From Ruminiclostridium hungatei (GTDB taxonomy: Bacteria > Bacillota > Clostridia > Acetivibrionales > DSM-1351): a stretch of 64,000 bases of DNA. The stretch spans positions 1 to 64,000 of the forward strand of contig NZ_MZGX01000029.1 in the NCBI RefSeq assembly GCF_002051585.1. The letters run 5' to 3'. Positions 62,876 to 64,000 of the stretch are shown in pieces. The notes below the pieces were generated by a model. That model ran no database searches. It was given only the letters and a program-made list of their open reading frames with translations, and had not been told where the DNA came from. Both the position numbers and the translations under genes were made by a program. Within the stretch, counting starts at the first letter, position 1; every line of letters starts with the position of its first letter.

Positions 62876-64000
62876 ATGGGATTATTTGATTTTATTAAAT
62901 CACAGTTCATAGAAGTTATTGAATGGACCGATGACAGCTCAAATGTCATGGTTTACCGTTTCCCTGTACAAAATAAGGAAATCAAGATGGGAGCTCAACT
63001 GACGGTGAGAGAATCCCAGATGGCTGTTTTTGTGGACGAGGGCCAGCTCACGGATATTTTTTCGCCCGGCAAATACACCCTTGATACTCAGAATCTCCCT
63101 TTGCTGACAAGGCTAAAAGCATGGAAGTATGGGTTTAATTCACCCTTTAAGTCGGAGGTTTACTTTATTAATACAAAGCAGTTTACAAACTGCAAGTGGG
63201 GGACCACCAACCCGGTAATGATGAGGGATGCGGAGTTTGGAATGCTCCGCCTGAGAATGTTCGGAACCTATTCCTTCAAGGTGGCGGACCCTGCGGTTTT
63301 CCTCAGAGAGGTTTTTGGAACTGCCGCCCTGTTTACTGTCGATGGAATTACCGGCCAGTTGAAGAGCAAGATTGTTTCGGGAGTTTCGGACTTGTTGGCT
63401 GAGGCCGCTATTCCGGCTCTGGACCTTGCCTCAAAGTATGATGAAATTGCCGGACTGACAAAAAACAAGCTGGATGCGGCCTTTGCACAGCTCGGACTTA
63501 CACTGTCCTCACTTGTGCTGGAAAACATATCTCTTCCCGAAGAAGTTGAAAAGGTCCTTGATAAACGTACATCTATGGGAATCATAGGGGATAACCTCAA
63601 TCAGTATACAAGGTATCAGGCTGCTGAAGCCATAGGAGATGCAGCGAGGAATCCCGGCGGCGCCGCAGGTGCAGGTGTGGGGCTGGGTGCAGGACTGGGT
63701 ATAGGCAACCTGTTTGCCGAAGCCTTTTCGGCGGACAGCACCCGGCAAAAATCTTCCCCGTCAGGTGCACCTGGGCAAAACCAGCAGCCGGCACAAAGTC
63801 AGCCGGTACAGAACCAACAGTCGGAACATAGTCAGGAGCCCGGCAAGATAAAATGCGGTTCCTGCGGTGCGATGCTTGCACCACAGGCCAAATTCTGCGC
63901 CGAATGCGGAACGAAGGCAGGGCCCGTAACCATCAAGTGCGCAGGCTGTGGAAATGAGCTGCCGGGCGGAAGCAAGTTCTGCCCGGAGTGCGGTCAAAAG
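62876..64000 (+). CDS. SPFH-domain protein with C-terminal zinc ribbons (partial)
   Basis: The first 375 residues of a gene cut by the window edge. The start ATG has GGGAGGTCTAT upstream. Residues 1-240 form an SPFH/band 7-like domain of the YdjI/virion-core type: MGLFDFIKSQFIEVIEWTDD, AVFVDEGQLTDIFSPGKYTL and the later QLKSKIVSGVSDLL. A Gly-rich hydrophobic stretch (GAGVGLGAGLGIGN) and a Gln/Ser linker follow, then two zinc ribbons (CGSCGAMLAPQAKFCAECG and CAGCGNELPGGSKFCPECG). Such proteins scaffold membrane complexes. A true third ribbon or tail may lie beyond the edge. Confidence 0.85.
   Translation, partial: MGLFDFIKSQFIEVIEWTDDSSNVMVYRFPVQNKEIKMGAQLTVRESQMAVFVDEGQLTDIFSPGKYTLDTQNLPLLTRLKAWKYGFNSPFKSEVYFINTKQFTNCKWGTTNPVMMRDAEFGMLRLRMFGTYSFKVADPAVFLREVFGTAALFTVDGITGQLKSKIVSGVSDLLAEAAIPALDLASKYDEIAGLTKNKLDAAFAQLGLTLSSLVLENISLPEEVEKVLDKRTSMGIIGDNLNQYTRYQAAEAIGDAARNPGGAAGAGVGLGAGLGIGNLFAEAFSADSTRQKSSPSGAPGQNQQPAQSQPVQNQQSEHSQEPGKIKCGSCGAMLAPQAKFCAECGTKAGPVTIKCAGCGNELPGGSKFCPECGQK

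Overview
The window looks like chromosome from a low-GC, anaerobic, probably saccharolytic Clostridium-type Firmicute. The cellulolytic Ruminiclostridium group is my best guess, from gene style only. Evidence for this is strong GGAGG-type ribosome binding sites, frequent TTG/GTG starts, T-box leaders, ROK-regulated xylose genes, an agr-type peptide system, a DivIVA-like protein and a bacterial SNF2 helicase. I see no rRNA, tRNA, CRISPR array, prophage or intact transposase gene. Mobile DNA is limited to a pair of small MITE-like elements and one decayed gene fragment.

Positions 1-6.1 kb hold a methyltransferase, an HD-domain protein, a 2-hydroxyacid dehydrogenase, a gene remnant, a processive family-2 glycosyltransferase, a PAP2 phosphatase and a nitroreductase. 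From 6.1 to 10.4 kb lies a minus-strand xylose unit, xylB-xylR-xylA, with a near-consensus promoter whose -10 box is overlapped by a 27-bp palindrome, the likely XylR operator. From 10.6 to 19.9 kb is branched-chain amino acid biosynthesis. ilvB-ilvN-ilvC-leuA runs from a strong promoter through a T-box leader to a terminator. It is followed by satD-DUF3307-cimA, in which citramalate synthase would supply 2-oxobutanoate for isoleucine. A TGCAT array with alternating 12/17-bp spacing sits upstream of satD.

From 20.1 to 25.3 kb a single gene encodes a secreted 1720-residue protein made almost only of 18 tandem domains of about 93 residues. Positions 25.4-35.1 kb hold a thioredoxin-like protein, tadA, proS, a three-gene ABC exporter, an NADPH-dependent FMN reductase, and a divergent molybdate pair: a lipoprotein ModA and a helix-turn-helix/PBP regulator. 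Potential RNA structure lies between the latter two.

From 35.1 to 48.2 kb is a glycan region. gmd and fcl (plus strand) with a mannose-1-phosphate guanylyltransferase (minus strand) make GDP-L-fucose. Four paralogous NodZ/FUT8-like putative fucosyltransferases, a nucleotide-sugar epimerase and an orphan 2-oxoacid dehydrogenase E1 alpha/beta pair share the minus-strand unit. Two copies of a MITE-like element flank gmd, fcl, divIVA-like and a phosphotransferase gene.

From 48.3 to 64 kb come a NarL-type two-component pair, a small EamA/SMR transporter, leuS behind its own T-box, an agrB-agrD-agrC locus without agrA, an SNF2 helicase, two peptidases and a partial SPFH/zinc-ribbon protein. The AgrD-like peptide has no Cys or Ser where the thiolactone or lactone nucleophile should be, only a Lys. 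This is the most unusual signal in the window.
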